The notes beneath the pieces were generated by a model. That model was not told where the DNA came from. It saw nothing but the letters and a program-made list of their open reading frames with translations, and made no database searches. A program made the translations under genes and the position numbers. A stretch of DNA of 22,741 nt, from assembly GCA_038237645.1 (NCBI GenBank), contig JBBRYN010000059.1, forward strand, positions 1 through 22,741. The letters are read 5' to 3'. Shown piece after piece: positions 15,276 through 21,909 of the stretch. Positions within the stretch are counted from its first letter, which is position 1. Every line of letters starts with the position of its first letter. The DNA is from QHCA01 sp038237645. GTDB lineage: Bacteria; Actinomycetota; Actinomycetes; Mycobacteriales; QHCA01.

Positions 15276-16591
15276 GCCTCACCGGCCGCGCCGTCGCGGT
15301 CGCGGCGCTGGGTGCGGTGGTCGCGGGGCTGCTCGGCGGCAGGGGGATCGCCCTGGTCGCCGGTGTGCTGCTGCTCGGCATCGTCGTCGATTTGGTCCTG
15401 GCCGGCCGGGTCCGCGACCTGGCCCTGTCGCGGACCGGGGCCACCCAGACGCGGCTGGGGGTTTCGGTGACGGTGGACCTGGTGGTGGCCAACACCGGGT
15501 CCCGGCGGGTGCACGGTCAGCTTCGCGACGCGTGGGTCCCCTCGGCCGGCGCCTCGCCGCGCCGGACGGCGATCGACGTGCCGGCCGGCGAGCGGCGGCG
15601 TTACCCCACCCACCTCCTGCCTACCCGCCGCGGCGACCGGCAGACGGTCCATCTCACCGTCCGCTCGGTCGGCCCGCTGGGCCTGGCCGCCCGGCAGCGC
15701 CGGCACGTCAGCCGCCGGGACGGCCGCCGGGAACAGACCGCACCCTGGACGCTGCGGGTGCTTCCCCCCTTCACCTCCCGCAAGTTCCTGCCGGAGAAGT
15801 TGGCCCGGCTGCGGCAGCTCGACGGTGCCGTCGCCATCAACCGCCGCGGGCAGGGCACGGAGTTCGACTCGCTGCGTGACTACGTCGACGGCGACGACGT
15901 CCGGTCGATCGACTGGCGGGCAACGGCCCGACGCGACACGGTCGTCGTACGCACCTGGCGACCGGAGCGCGACCGGCGGCTGGTCTGCGTACTGGACACC
16001 GGCCGCACCTCGGCCGCACGCGTCGGCGACGCGCCCCGGCTCGACGCCGCCCTGGACGCCTGCCTGCTGCTGGCCGCGGTCGCGGCCCGGGCCGGTGACC
16101 GCGTGGACCTGCTCGCCGCGGACCGGCGGGTCCGCGCCTCGGTCGAGGCGGCGACCCGGGGAGAGGTGCTCCCCCGGCTGGTGCAGGCGATGGCCAACCT
16201 CGAGCCCTCCCTGGTGGAGACCGACGCCACGATGCTGGTCTCCGAGGTGCTCCGCCGGGAGCGCAAGCGGTGCCTGGTAGTGCTGTTCACGGCGCTGGAC
16301 GGGGCCGCGATCGAAGAGGGCCTGCTGCCCGTCCTGCCCTCGCTGACCTCGCGACACATCGTCGTGCTGGCCTCCGTCGGCGACCCGCGGGTGGCCGAGC
16401 TGGCGGCCCGCCGGGGGGACGCCGCGGCGGTCTACGACGCGGCCGCCGCCGAGCACGCGCTCGGCGAGCGTCAGCGGGTGACCGCCCTGCTGCGCCGGCG
16501 CGGGGTCGAGGTGGTGGACGAGGCGCCGGAGCGGTTCGCCTCGGTGGTGGCCGATGCCTATCTCGCGCTCAAGGCCGCCGGGCGGCTGTGA
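15272..16591 (+). CDS. DUF58 domain-containing protein (MoxR partner)
   Basis: A 439-residue protein with two N-terminal hydrophobic helices (about residues 7-22 and 26-44), a beta-rich middle region and the DUF58 signature GQGTEFDSLRDYVDGDDVRSIDWRATARR written here as two parts: GQGTEFDSLRDYV and DVRSIDWRATARR (194-220). A von Willebrand A-like fold follows; its metal site is degenerate (LDTGRTS instead of DxSxS). DUF58 proteins are the regular partners of MoxR ATPases. The GTG at 15272 gives the expected membrane-proximal N-terminus; unlike its neighbours it is 89 bases from the upstream gene. The stop overlaps the CGNR gene (GTGA). Corresponds to Rv3693. Confidence 0.9.
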   Translation: MSLTGRAVAVAALGAVVAGLLGGRGIALVAGVLLLGIVVDLVLAGRVRDLALSRTGATQTRLGVSVTVDLVVANTGSRRVHGQLRDAWVPSAGASPRRTAIDVPAGERRRYPTHLLPTRRGDRQTVHLTVRSVGPLGLAARQRRHVSRRDGRREQTAPWTLRVLPPFTSRKFLPEKLARLRQLDGAVAINRRGQGTEFDSLRDYVDGDDVRSIDWRATARRDTVVVRTWRPERDRRLVCVLDTGRTSAARVGDAPRLDAALDACLLLAAVAARAGDRVDLLAADRRVRASVEAATRGEVLPRLVQAMANLEPSLVETDATMLVSEVLRRERKRCLVVLFTALDGAAIEEGLLPVLPSLTSRHIVVLASVGDPRVAELAARRGDAAAVYDAAAAEHALGERQRVTALLRRRGVEVVDEAPERFASVVADAYLALKAAGRL

Positions 16592-17223
16592 CCCGGACCA
16601 GGGCACCCGCGCCACTGGACATGATCCAGGACCTGCTCAACACCCGCTCGCTGGTGCCGGCGAGCGACCGGCTGAGCTCCCGGCGGGAGCTGGCCCGATG
16701 GTTCGCCCGGGTGGGTCTCGGCACGGCCGGGATGGCCGTCACCCAGGCGGACCTCCGGCGGGTCACCACCGTGCGCGAAGGGCTGCGCGCGCTCGTGCTC
16801 GGCCACGGGGGCACCACGCCGGACATGGCCCTCGTCCAGGCGCTCGACTCGGTCGCGACCACCGTGGCGCTGCAGGTGTCGTTCGGTATCGCCGGCGGCC
16901 TGCAGCCGGCCGCCCGCCGGGGACCCGACGCCGCCCTCGGTTGGCTGTTGATCGTCGTGGCGGACGCCCGCTCGGACGGCCGGTGGACGCGGCTCAAGGG
17001 ATGCCGCGAGCCGTCCTGCCAGTGGGTCTACTACGACACCTCGAAGAACCGCTCCGGGCGCTGGTGCTCGATGTCCATCTGCGGCGCCAGCAACAAGCAG
17101 CGCGCCCTCATCGAGCGCCGCAGAGCCGGTCAGGCGACCGGCGCCACATCCTCGCGCCGCCCGACGGCGAGGTCGCCGGTGACGCCGGCCCGTGCGGCCC
17201 GGCCGCCGAGCAGCACGACGTAG
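16588..17223 (+). CDS. CGNR zinc finger domain-containing protein (ABATE-like)
   Basis: A 211-residue protein. The N-terminal region starts with PLDMIQDLLNTRSL and is like the ABATE domain (the related motif 'DFVNT' is here DLLNTR). The C-terminal zinc finger is clear: C at CREPSC, then WVYYDTSKNRSGRWCSMSIC. The final motif, usually CGNRxKxR, is CGASNKQR here, so the name-giving Asn/Arg are substituted or shifted while the cysteines remain. Such proteins are presumed transcription regulators with unknown ligand. GTG 16588 overlaps the DUF58 stop, so it is part of the operon; it is absent from the mycobacterial counterpart cluster. The last about 30 residues, rich in Arg/Pro/Ser, lie opposite the SpoIIM gene and overlap it by 94 bases. 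Confidence 0.85.
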   Translation: MTRTRAPAPLDMIQDLLNTRSLVPASDRLSSRRELARWFARVGLGTAGMAVTQADLRRVTTVREGLRALVLGHGGTTPDMALVQALDSVATTVALQVSFGIAGGLQPAARRGPDAALGWLLIVVADARSDGRWTRLKGCREPSCQWVYYDTSKNRSGRWCSMSICGASNKQRALIERRRAGQATGATSSRRPTARSPVTPARAARPPSSTT

Positions 17224-18122
17224 GCGATGAACGCCGCCTCAGCCAGCACGCCGATGCTCACCCGCGCCCAGGTCGGCAGCGGCGAGGGGGTGACGAACGC
17301 CTCGAGGACGCCACTGGTGGCCAGCACCAGGACCAGTCCCATGGCGATGACGATGGCGCCGCGGGTCTCCTCGGCCAGCGCCCGGCCCCGCGGACGCTGG
17401 CCCGGATCGATCCACGTCCAGCCCAGGCGCAGGCCGGCTCCGGCCGCGACGAAGACGGCGGTCAGCTCGAGGATCCCGTGCGGGGTGATCAGGCCGAAGA
17501 ACTCCCCGGCATGCCCGTTGCCGACCATGATGCCGCCGACGATCCCGATGCTGACCGCGTTTTCGAACAGCAGGTACAGCGCGGGCAGGATCAGCACCCC
17601 GAGGACCAGGGTGCCGGCGGCCAACAGCGCGTTGTTGGTCCACACGTGCAAGGCGAACGATCCGGCCGCGCCGTCGGAGTAGTAGTCGGCGAAATCGTGC
17701 TCGACCAGCTTCTGGATCTCCGCCGGCGTCGCGATCTTGTTCTGCACGGAGGGGTTGGCCGCGATGTAGCCGAGCAGCGCGAAGGACACCACGGAGAACG
17801 CCGTACCGACTCCGCACCACCACCGCCAGGCGCGGTAGACCGCGACCGGGAACGTGACCGTGAAGAAGTCGGCGACGTCGCGCCAGGCCGGCGCGGAGGC
17901 GCCGGCGACCGCGCTGCGCGCCCGGGCGACCAGCGTGGAGAGCCGGGCGATCAGCCCCGCGTCGGGCGACCGGGTCTGGACCACCGACAGGTGGGTGGCG
18001 ACCCGCTGGTATAGCTGGACCAGCTCGTCGACCTCCGCGCCGCTGAGCCGGCTGCGCCCGACGAGGGCTTCGAGGCGGCGCCACTCGGGCTCGTGCGCGA
18101 CGACATAGGCGTCCAGGTCCAC
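17130..18122 (-). CDS. Stage II sporulation protein M (SpoIIM)-like membrane protein
   Basis: A 330-residue membrane protein with a soluble N-terminal about 100 residues (MDLDAYVVAHEPEWRRLEAL, a typical start of the actinobacterial members) and five to six hydrophobic segments. The conserved SpoIIM core reads FGLITPHGILELTAVFVAAG, containing the invariant PHG.lEl motif. In Bacillus SpoIIM works with SpoIID/SpoIIP in engulfment; non-sporulating actinobacteria keep the gene beside moxR and RDD genes (Rv3694c), so a general envelope role is likely. The GTG at 18122 has no ribosome site but a TAGGCT lies just upstream (leaderless possibility). Convergent 3' overlap with the CGNR gene. Confidence 0.88.
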   Translation of the reverse strand: MDLDAYVVAHEPEWRRLEALVGRSRLSGAEVDELVQLYQRVATHLSVVQTRSPDAGLIARLSTLVARARSAVAGASAPAWRDVADFFTVTFPVAVYRAWRWWCGVGTAFSVVSFALLGYIAANPSVQNKIATPAEIQKLVEHDFADYYSDGAAGSFALHVWTNNALLAAGTLVLGVLILPALYLLFENAVSIGIVGGIMVGNGHAGEFFGLITPHGILELTAVFVAAGAGLRLGWTWIDPGQRPRGRALAEETRGAIVIAMGLVLVLATSGVLEAFVTPSPLPTWARVSIGVLAEAAFIAYVVLLGGRAARAGVTGDLAVGRREDVAPVA

Positions 18123-18128
18123 CCGGCG

Positions 18129-18134
18129 AGCCTA
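18129..18134 (-). promoter_or_regulatory. Candidate -10 element for a leaderless SpoIIM-like transcript
   Basis: On the minus strand TAGGCT is followed by six bases and then the GTG start at 18122. A TANNNT box 6-8 bases before a start without a ribosome site is the usual arrangement of leaderless actinobacterial genes. No convincing -35 was found. The divergent RDD gene starts 71 bases away. Confidence 0.3.
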
Positions 18135-18193
18135 TCGGGCACACTGGCGGCGACCACACCAGCCGAATCCCGGACAACGACCAGGGGCCAGCG

Positions 18194-19177
18194 TTGAGCG
18201 AGATCGTCATCGGCGAGGCAGTCGCCCTGGAACTGCGGCTGGCCAAGCTGCCCTCCCGGCTGCTCGCCGCCGTGCTCGACCTCGGGCTGCAGCTGGCCGG
18301 TTTCTATGTCCTGCAGCTTCTCGCCGAGGTCGTCCTGCTGGGCGGCGACGTGGGACTCGCGGTGGCTCTCTACATCCTGCTGACCGTCGGGGTCTTCGTC
18401 GGCTACCCGGTGGTGATGGAGACGCTGACTCGCGGGCGGACGCTGGGCAAGATGGCGATGGGCATCCGGGTCGTCCGAGACGACGGGGGGCCGATCGGCT
18501 TCCGGCAGGCATTGGTACGTGGGCTCTTCGCCGGGCTGGTCGAGAAGCCGGGCATCTTCCTCGGGCTCACCGCGATCGTGGGGATTCTCACCATGCTGAT
18601 CTCCGCCAAGGGCAAGCGGGTCGGCGACCTGGCCGCCGGCACGGTCGTCCTGCAGGAGCGGGTGCCCGCCTCGAAGCTCGCCTACTACGCGATGATGCCG
18701 CCGCCGCTGGCCGGCTGGGCGGCCACCCTGGACATCACCGGTGTGGACGACAACCTGGCCCTGTCTATCCGACAGTTCCTGTCACGGCTCGACCAGCTCG
18801 ACAACAGCGCCAAGGCCGAACTCGGCCGGCGGCTGTCGGCTGCCGTCGCCGCGGTGACCACGCCGCCACCGCCGCCCGGCACGCCCGGCTGGGCATACCT
18901 CACCGCGGTGCTGGCCGAGCGCCGCCGCCGGGAGCAGCAGCGGATGGCCGCACGGCAGCCGGTTGCCTACGGGCCGGCACAGCCGCGGCACGGCCAGCAG
19001 TACCGGCCGCTGCCGTACCCGGCGGCCCCGCCGCCCGCGTACCCGCCGCCCGGCAATCCACCGCCCGGAAATCCACCGCCCGGCAATCCACCACCCGCGT
19101 ACCCGCACCGGCCGCCACCGCCCCCAGCGCCACCGCTGCTGGTCCCCCCGGCCGGGCCGTTTACGCCGCCGGGCTGA
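18194..19177 (+). CDS. RDD family membrane protein with proline-rich C-terminal tail
   Basis: A 327-residue protein. The RDD domain occupies about residues 14-165: RLAKLPSRLLAAVLDLGLQL (with the RDD-type Arg and Asp), a second helix, then the basic motif RGRTLGKMAMGIRVVRDDGG and KGKRVGDLAAGTVVLQER. RDD proteins are transporters or transport partners; some export ions or help osmotic tolerance, but no substrate can be assigned. The C-terminal 110 residues are cytosolic and Pro-rich with a PPGNP repeat. TTG at 18194 is supported by aggggcc 7 bases upstream. Corresponds to Rv3695 and is divergent from SpoIIM exactly as in mycobacteria. Confidence 0.88.
   Translation: MSEIVIGEAVALELRLAKLPSRLLAAVLDLGLQLAGFYVLQLLAEVVLLGGDVGLAVALYILLTVGVFVGYPVVMETLTRGRTLGKMAMGIRVVRDDGGPIGFRQALVRGLFAGLVEKPGIFLGLTAIVGILTMLISAKGKRVGDLAAGTVVLQERVPASKLAYYAMMPPPLAGWAATLDITGVDDNLALSIRQFLSRLDQLDNSAKAELGRRLSAAVAAVTTPPPPPGTPGWAYLTAVLAERRRREQQRMAARQPVAYGPAQPRHGQQYRPLPYPAAPPPAYPPPGNPPPGNPPPGNPPPAYPHRPPPPPAPPLLVPPAGPFTPPG
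19046..19090 (+). repeat. 15-bp coding tandem repeat (PPGNP x3)
   Basis: Three copies of ccgcccggcaatcca (19046-19060, 19061-19075 with one change, 19076-19090) encode PPGNP in the tail of the RDD protein. Flanking PPAYP motifs extend the low-complexity tract on both sides. Confidence 0.8.
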
Positions 19178-19191
19178 ACAGGCTGCACCTT

Positions 19192-19229
19192 TGCAGGGCC
19201 GTACGGCGTGTCGCGCCCAGAACCCTGCA
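19192..19229. terminator. Possible bidirectional hairpin terminator between convergent genes
   Basis: The 81-base gap between the RDD gene (ends 19177) and the aminotransferase gene (ends 19259, minus) contains the inverted repeat tgcaggg (19192-19198) and ccctgca (19223-19229). A perfect 10-base palindrome gccgtacggc (19198-19207) sits in its loop. There is no T-run, which is common for GC-rich actinobacterial terminators. Convergent position supports the call; strength is uncertain. Confidence 0.35.
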
Positions 19230-19258
19230 TCGCGTCACGAAACGGGAGGGCGAGCCTG

Positions 19259-20371
19259 CTAGCCGAGTGCGGCCCGCACCGCGCTGACGATCCGCTCCAC
19301 GTCGCCGGGTCGCAGGCCGGGATGCACCGGCAGTGACAGCACCTCGCTCGCGACCCGCGCAGCGTATGGCGTCTCGTCGTGGGCGACCAGCGGGTGGTCG
19401 CGGTAGCAGTCGTAGTCGTGCATCAGGCGCGGGTAGTAGAAGCCGTTGCCGATGCCCGCCTCGGTCAGCTTGGCCGACAACCCGGCACGGTCGAGGGCGG
19501 CATCCAGGGTGACCCGCACGGTGTATTGATGCCACACGTGCTCACGGTTTTCCGGCACGGTGGGGAGCAGCAGGCCGGGTGTCCCCGCCAACCCCTCGCT
19601 CAGCGCCCGGGCGTTGGCCTGGCGGGTCTCCACGATCGGCTTGAGCCGGCGCAGTTGCGGCAGCACGATCGCTGCCTGCAGGTCGGTCAGCCGGTAGTTG
19701 TGGCCCGCGATCTCGTACTGGTAGCGGGCCCGCATGCCCTGGTTGCGCAGCAGCCTGAGGCGATCGGCCACCGCCTGGTCGCCGGTGGTGACGATGCCGC
19801 CCTCGCCGCAGGTGACGTTCTTGGTGCCGTACAGCGAAAACGTGCCGACGCCGAATGAGCCCGCCGCCCGCCCGTGATAGCGCGCACCCACGGCTTGCGC
19901 GGCATCCTCGACCACGCCGAGGCCGTGCGCATCGGCCAGCGCCATGATCGGAGCCATGTCGGCCGTCAGCCCGTAGACGTGGACCGGCATCACCAGACGC
20001 GTGCGGTCGTTCATCAGCGGCTCGATCGCCGCCGGATCCAGGTTGAAGTCCGGCCCGATGTCGGCGAAGCGGGCCCGGCCGCCGGCCTCCAGGATGGCGT
20101 TGAGCGTGGCGATGAAGCTGAACGGTGTGGTGATGACCTCGTCACCCGGTCGGATGTCGAGCGCCTGCATCGCCGCCACGAGGGCCGTCGTCCCGTTGTT
20201 GACGGCGACCGCGTGGGCGACACCGTGGATGCCCGCGAAGTCGGCCTCCAACTCGGCGACCCGCGGGCCCTGCGCCAGCATGCCCGACCGCAGCACGTCG
20301 GTGACGCCGTCGATCTCCTCCTGGCCGAGACCGACGTGGCTGATCGGGATGGGCGGTGCTTGCTGGGACAC
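19259..20371 (-). CDS. DegT/DnrJ/EryC1/StrS family aminotransferase
   Basis: A 370-residue PLP-dependent aminotransferase of the sugar-aminotransferase family. The first motif is ISHVGLGQEEIDGVTDVLRS; NNGTTAL binds cofactor phosphate; VEDAAQAVGA has the Asp (156) that contacts the pyridine nitrogen; and Lys184 in SLYGTKNVTCGEGG is the Schiff-base lysine. All are intact and length is normal. Enzymes of this family transaminate nucleotide-linked keto-sugars for cell-surface glycans, glycoproteins or antibiotics; no other sugar genes are in the window, so the substrate is unknown. GTG 20371 is preferred over upstream codons because AAAGGA (complement of 20381-20386) precedes it by 9 bases. The unrecognised gene lies 52 bases upstream on the same strand. 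Confidence 0.9.
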   Translation of the reverse strand: MSQQAPPIPISHVGLGQEEIDGVTDVLRSGMLAQGPRVAELEADFAGIHGVAHAVAVNNGTTALVAAMQALDIRPGDEVITTPFSFIATLNAILEAGGRARFADIGPDFNLDPAAIEPLMNDRTRLVMPVHVYGLTADMAPIMALADAHGLGVVEDAAQAVGARYHGRAAGSFGVGTFSLYGTKNVTCGEGGIVTTGDQAVADRLRLLRNQGMRARYQYEIAGHNYRLTDLQAAIVLPQLRRLKPIVETRQANARALSEGLAGTPGLLLPTVPENREHVWHQYTVRVTLDAALDRAGLSAKLTEAGIGNGFYYPRLMHDYDCYRDHPLVAHDETPYAARVASEVLSLPVHPGLRPGDVERIVSAVRAALG

Positions 20372-20392
20372 GGCGGGCGCTCCTTTGCTGAC

Positions 20393-20428
20393 GGTCAGGT
20401 GCTGGCCGGTCAGGTGCTGGCGGTCAGG
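20393..20428. repeat. Short direct repeat between the unrecognised gene and the aminotransferase gene
   Basis: Two perfect copies of ggtcaggtgctggc (20393-20406 and 20408-20421) plus a partial third, ggtcagg (20422-20428). The third contains the stop codon of the upstream gene. The repeat occupies most of the 52-base junction and lies just before the ribosome site of the aminotransferase gene. Confidence 0.75.
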
Positions 20429-21086
20429 GCAATGTCGGCGGAGACCGCAGGGTATCCAGCTCGACGCCCGGTCCTGACAGTGCCACGTCACCGCAGAGGT
20501 GCAGACGTTCGGTGGTGCCGGTGGCGAGGTCGATGATCCGGTAGCCCTCCACCGGCAGCGGCCGGCTCTCGGTGGGGTGCTCGACGAACTCGGTCAGGGA
20601 CCACTCCTGGTCGACCAGGACGGTGGCAAGCACCGGATCGGTCACCCGGACCAGGCGGATCCGTACCGTGTCGCCCATCGCCAGCCGCAACGACCGGGCG
20701 GTCGCGACCAACAGGCCGGGCGAGCGACCCGAGAAGCCGGCCGCCGCCGCGCTGTGCTCCAGCGCCTCGGCCGGATCGGCTGCGGCCGCGCGCAGCCAGA
20801 TCACCTCCGGGCCGCTCACCCCACCGCGCAGCACCCAGCCGCCCGCGCGCAACTCCACCCGAGCCGGCCGCCCCCGGGAGTCCACGGCGACGTCCACCCG
20901 GCCCTCGTCGGGAAGCTCGCCGACATAGCGCCAACCGGCCGGACCCGGCGCGCACTGAAACCGCTCCGTCGTTCCGTCGGAGTGCAGGTAGCTGCCCGTC
21001 GGCACCAGCAACCCCCTCCGGCTCCGCTCCACAGTCTGCCGGAACTCCCCCGGACGGTAGCGAAGGCTCAGTCGGTGGCGCTGCAC
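20424..21086 (-). CDS. Unrecognised protein, possibly 5'-truncated
   Basis: I do not recognise this protein. From GTG 21086 it has 220 residues, soluble, without signal peptide or transmembrane helix, and rich in predicted beta strands. Landmarks are LSLRYRPGEFRQTVERSRRG, LLVPTGSYLHSDGTTERF, RVDVAVDSRGRPARVELRAG, VLRGGVSGPEVIWLRAAA, and a C-terminal half with LVDQEWSLTEFVEHPTESRP and GYRIIDLATGTTERLHLCGD. Reading frame and codon use look normal and no lesion is seen within it. The start has no ribosome site, and the frame continues upstream into the broken sigma-partner remnant, so a deletion may have removed its true 5' end. It precedes the DegT-type enzyme by 52 bases and may be co-transcribed with it. 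Confidence 0.6.
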   Translation of the reverse strand: MQRHRLSLRYRPGEFRQTVERSRRGLLVPTGSYLHSDGTTERFQCAPGPAGWRYVGELPDEGRVDVAVDSRGRPARVELRAGGWVLRGGVSGPEVIWLRAAAADPAEALEHSAAAAGFSGRSPGLLVATARSLRLAMGDTVRIRLVRVTDPVLATVLVDQEWSLTEFVEHPTESRPLPVEGYRIIDLATGTTERLHLCGDVALSGPGVELDTLRSPPTLP

Positions 21087-21764
21087 CCAACCGGGCCGGT
21101 CGCCGACGGTGGTCGGGGCCCGGTAGGCCGTGGTGTTCGGGTCGCTGCGCTTTGCCGCCACGGTGACCTCGCCGTCAGCGGTGCCCCCCTTGCTGAGCGG
21201 CCGGCCCCAGGCTGAAGGTGAACGGCGACCAGTCGGTGAGGGCAAGCCCGGCCGGCGCCCGCTGCACTGCGAAGGTCCAGGGGGGCGGGATCGGCCGATC
21301 GACCAGCCCTTCTGCCACCCGCAGCAGCACCGCGGGCTCGCCCAGTGCGCCGCTCGCACCCACCGACACCCACTGGTCCGGCCTGCGCCACCAGACCAGG
21401 GCGGCGTGTCGCACCGGATCGGCTGCGCTGGGCGCAAACCGCAGCAGCGTGCCGGGCCGGCCGGCGACCCGCCGCGGCCCAGTGCGCCGGTCGGGCCGAG
21501 CCAGTAGCCGGCCTGCCGGAGCCGGTCTCCGCCGGTGGTCGCCGACAACGGCGACCGGAGCCCGGCCGGCAGGTACGTCGGGGTCAGCGGGAAGGCCGGT
21601 GGTGACACCGGCCGGGCCGCCAGCGGGCCAGGTGCGCCGACGGCCGGCCGCTGCTCAGGAGGGGTCGCGCCGGCGCCGAGGTCAGCGGCAAGCACGGAAA
21701 CCGCCACGGTTTCGGCGGCGGCCGCGGCCACCCCGGCGGTAGTGGCGAACCGGCGCCGGGCGGC
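21087..21764 (-). pseudogene. Remnant of a sigma-factor partner protein (membrane-type, Micromonosporaceae-like)
   Basis: The remnant reads in three pieces. First comes a hydrophobic N-terminal part (TTAGVAAAAAETVAVSVLAA) and PPAFPLTPTYLPAGLRSPL in the frame fused to the sigma remnant. At about 21480 the frame shifts to RHAALVWWRRPDQWVSVGAS and PAGLALTDWSPFTFSLG. At about 21205-21213 it returns to the first frame with GGTADGEVTVAAKRSDPNTT and stops resembling the family at DRPGWVQ. The layout 'sigma factor then membrane-anchored partner' and the PLTPTYLPAGL segment are familiar from proteins downstream of SigE-type sigma genes. Both ends are lost and two frameshifts are present, so it is non-functional. 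Confidence 0.65.
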
Positions 21765-21909
21765 GAACCGCAGGACCAGCACGGCGCGCTGTTGCCGGGG
21801 CAGCGTGGCCAGTGCCTGCCACATCGCCTCGCGTTCGGTCACGGCGGTGCCGTGGTCGCCACCGCCGGCTGTGGACTGCGCCGTCTCCGGCGGGTCGGCC
21901 ACCAAGGAC
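21765..21909 (-). pseudogene. ECF sigma factor (SigE-type) remnant, region 4 start only
   Basis: The 48 residues ending at F (21765) include AVTEREAMWQALATLPRQQR followed by AVLVLRF, the characteristic start of sigma region 4 in SigE-family ECF factors, where 'YEDLSE..' and the recognition helix should follow. Instead the frame runs straight into ARRRFATTAGVAA of the partner remnant, so the rest of region 4, the linker and the partner's start were deleted. On the other side the coding sequence stops at base 21910, where a Tn3-like terminal repeat begins; region 2 is therefore separated by the transposon or lost. Confidence 0.7.

Noticed and set aside
12382..16615. Long minus-strand frames across the MoxR operon (for example 12382-14223 and 15038-16615)
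   Set aside because: They are antisense shadows produced by high GC content: composition is Arg/Gly/Pro/His-rich with no domain, while the plus strand encodes recognisable families.
11169..19177. MoxR/DUF58 cluster as a new defence system
   Set aside because: AAA+/vWA pairs occur in some defence systems, but gene content and orientation match the conserved actinobacterial Rv3689-Rv3695 cluster, which is housekeeping in distribution; no nuclease or other effector is present.
20372..20491. Upstream extension of the DegT-type gene to 20491
   Set aside because: The added 40 residues translate the direct repeat (LTGQHLTGQHL...) and overlap the upstream gene; GTG 20371 has a good ribosome site and gives the family's usual N-terminus.
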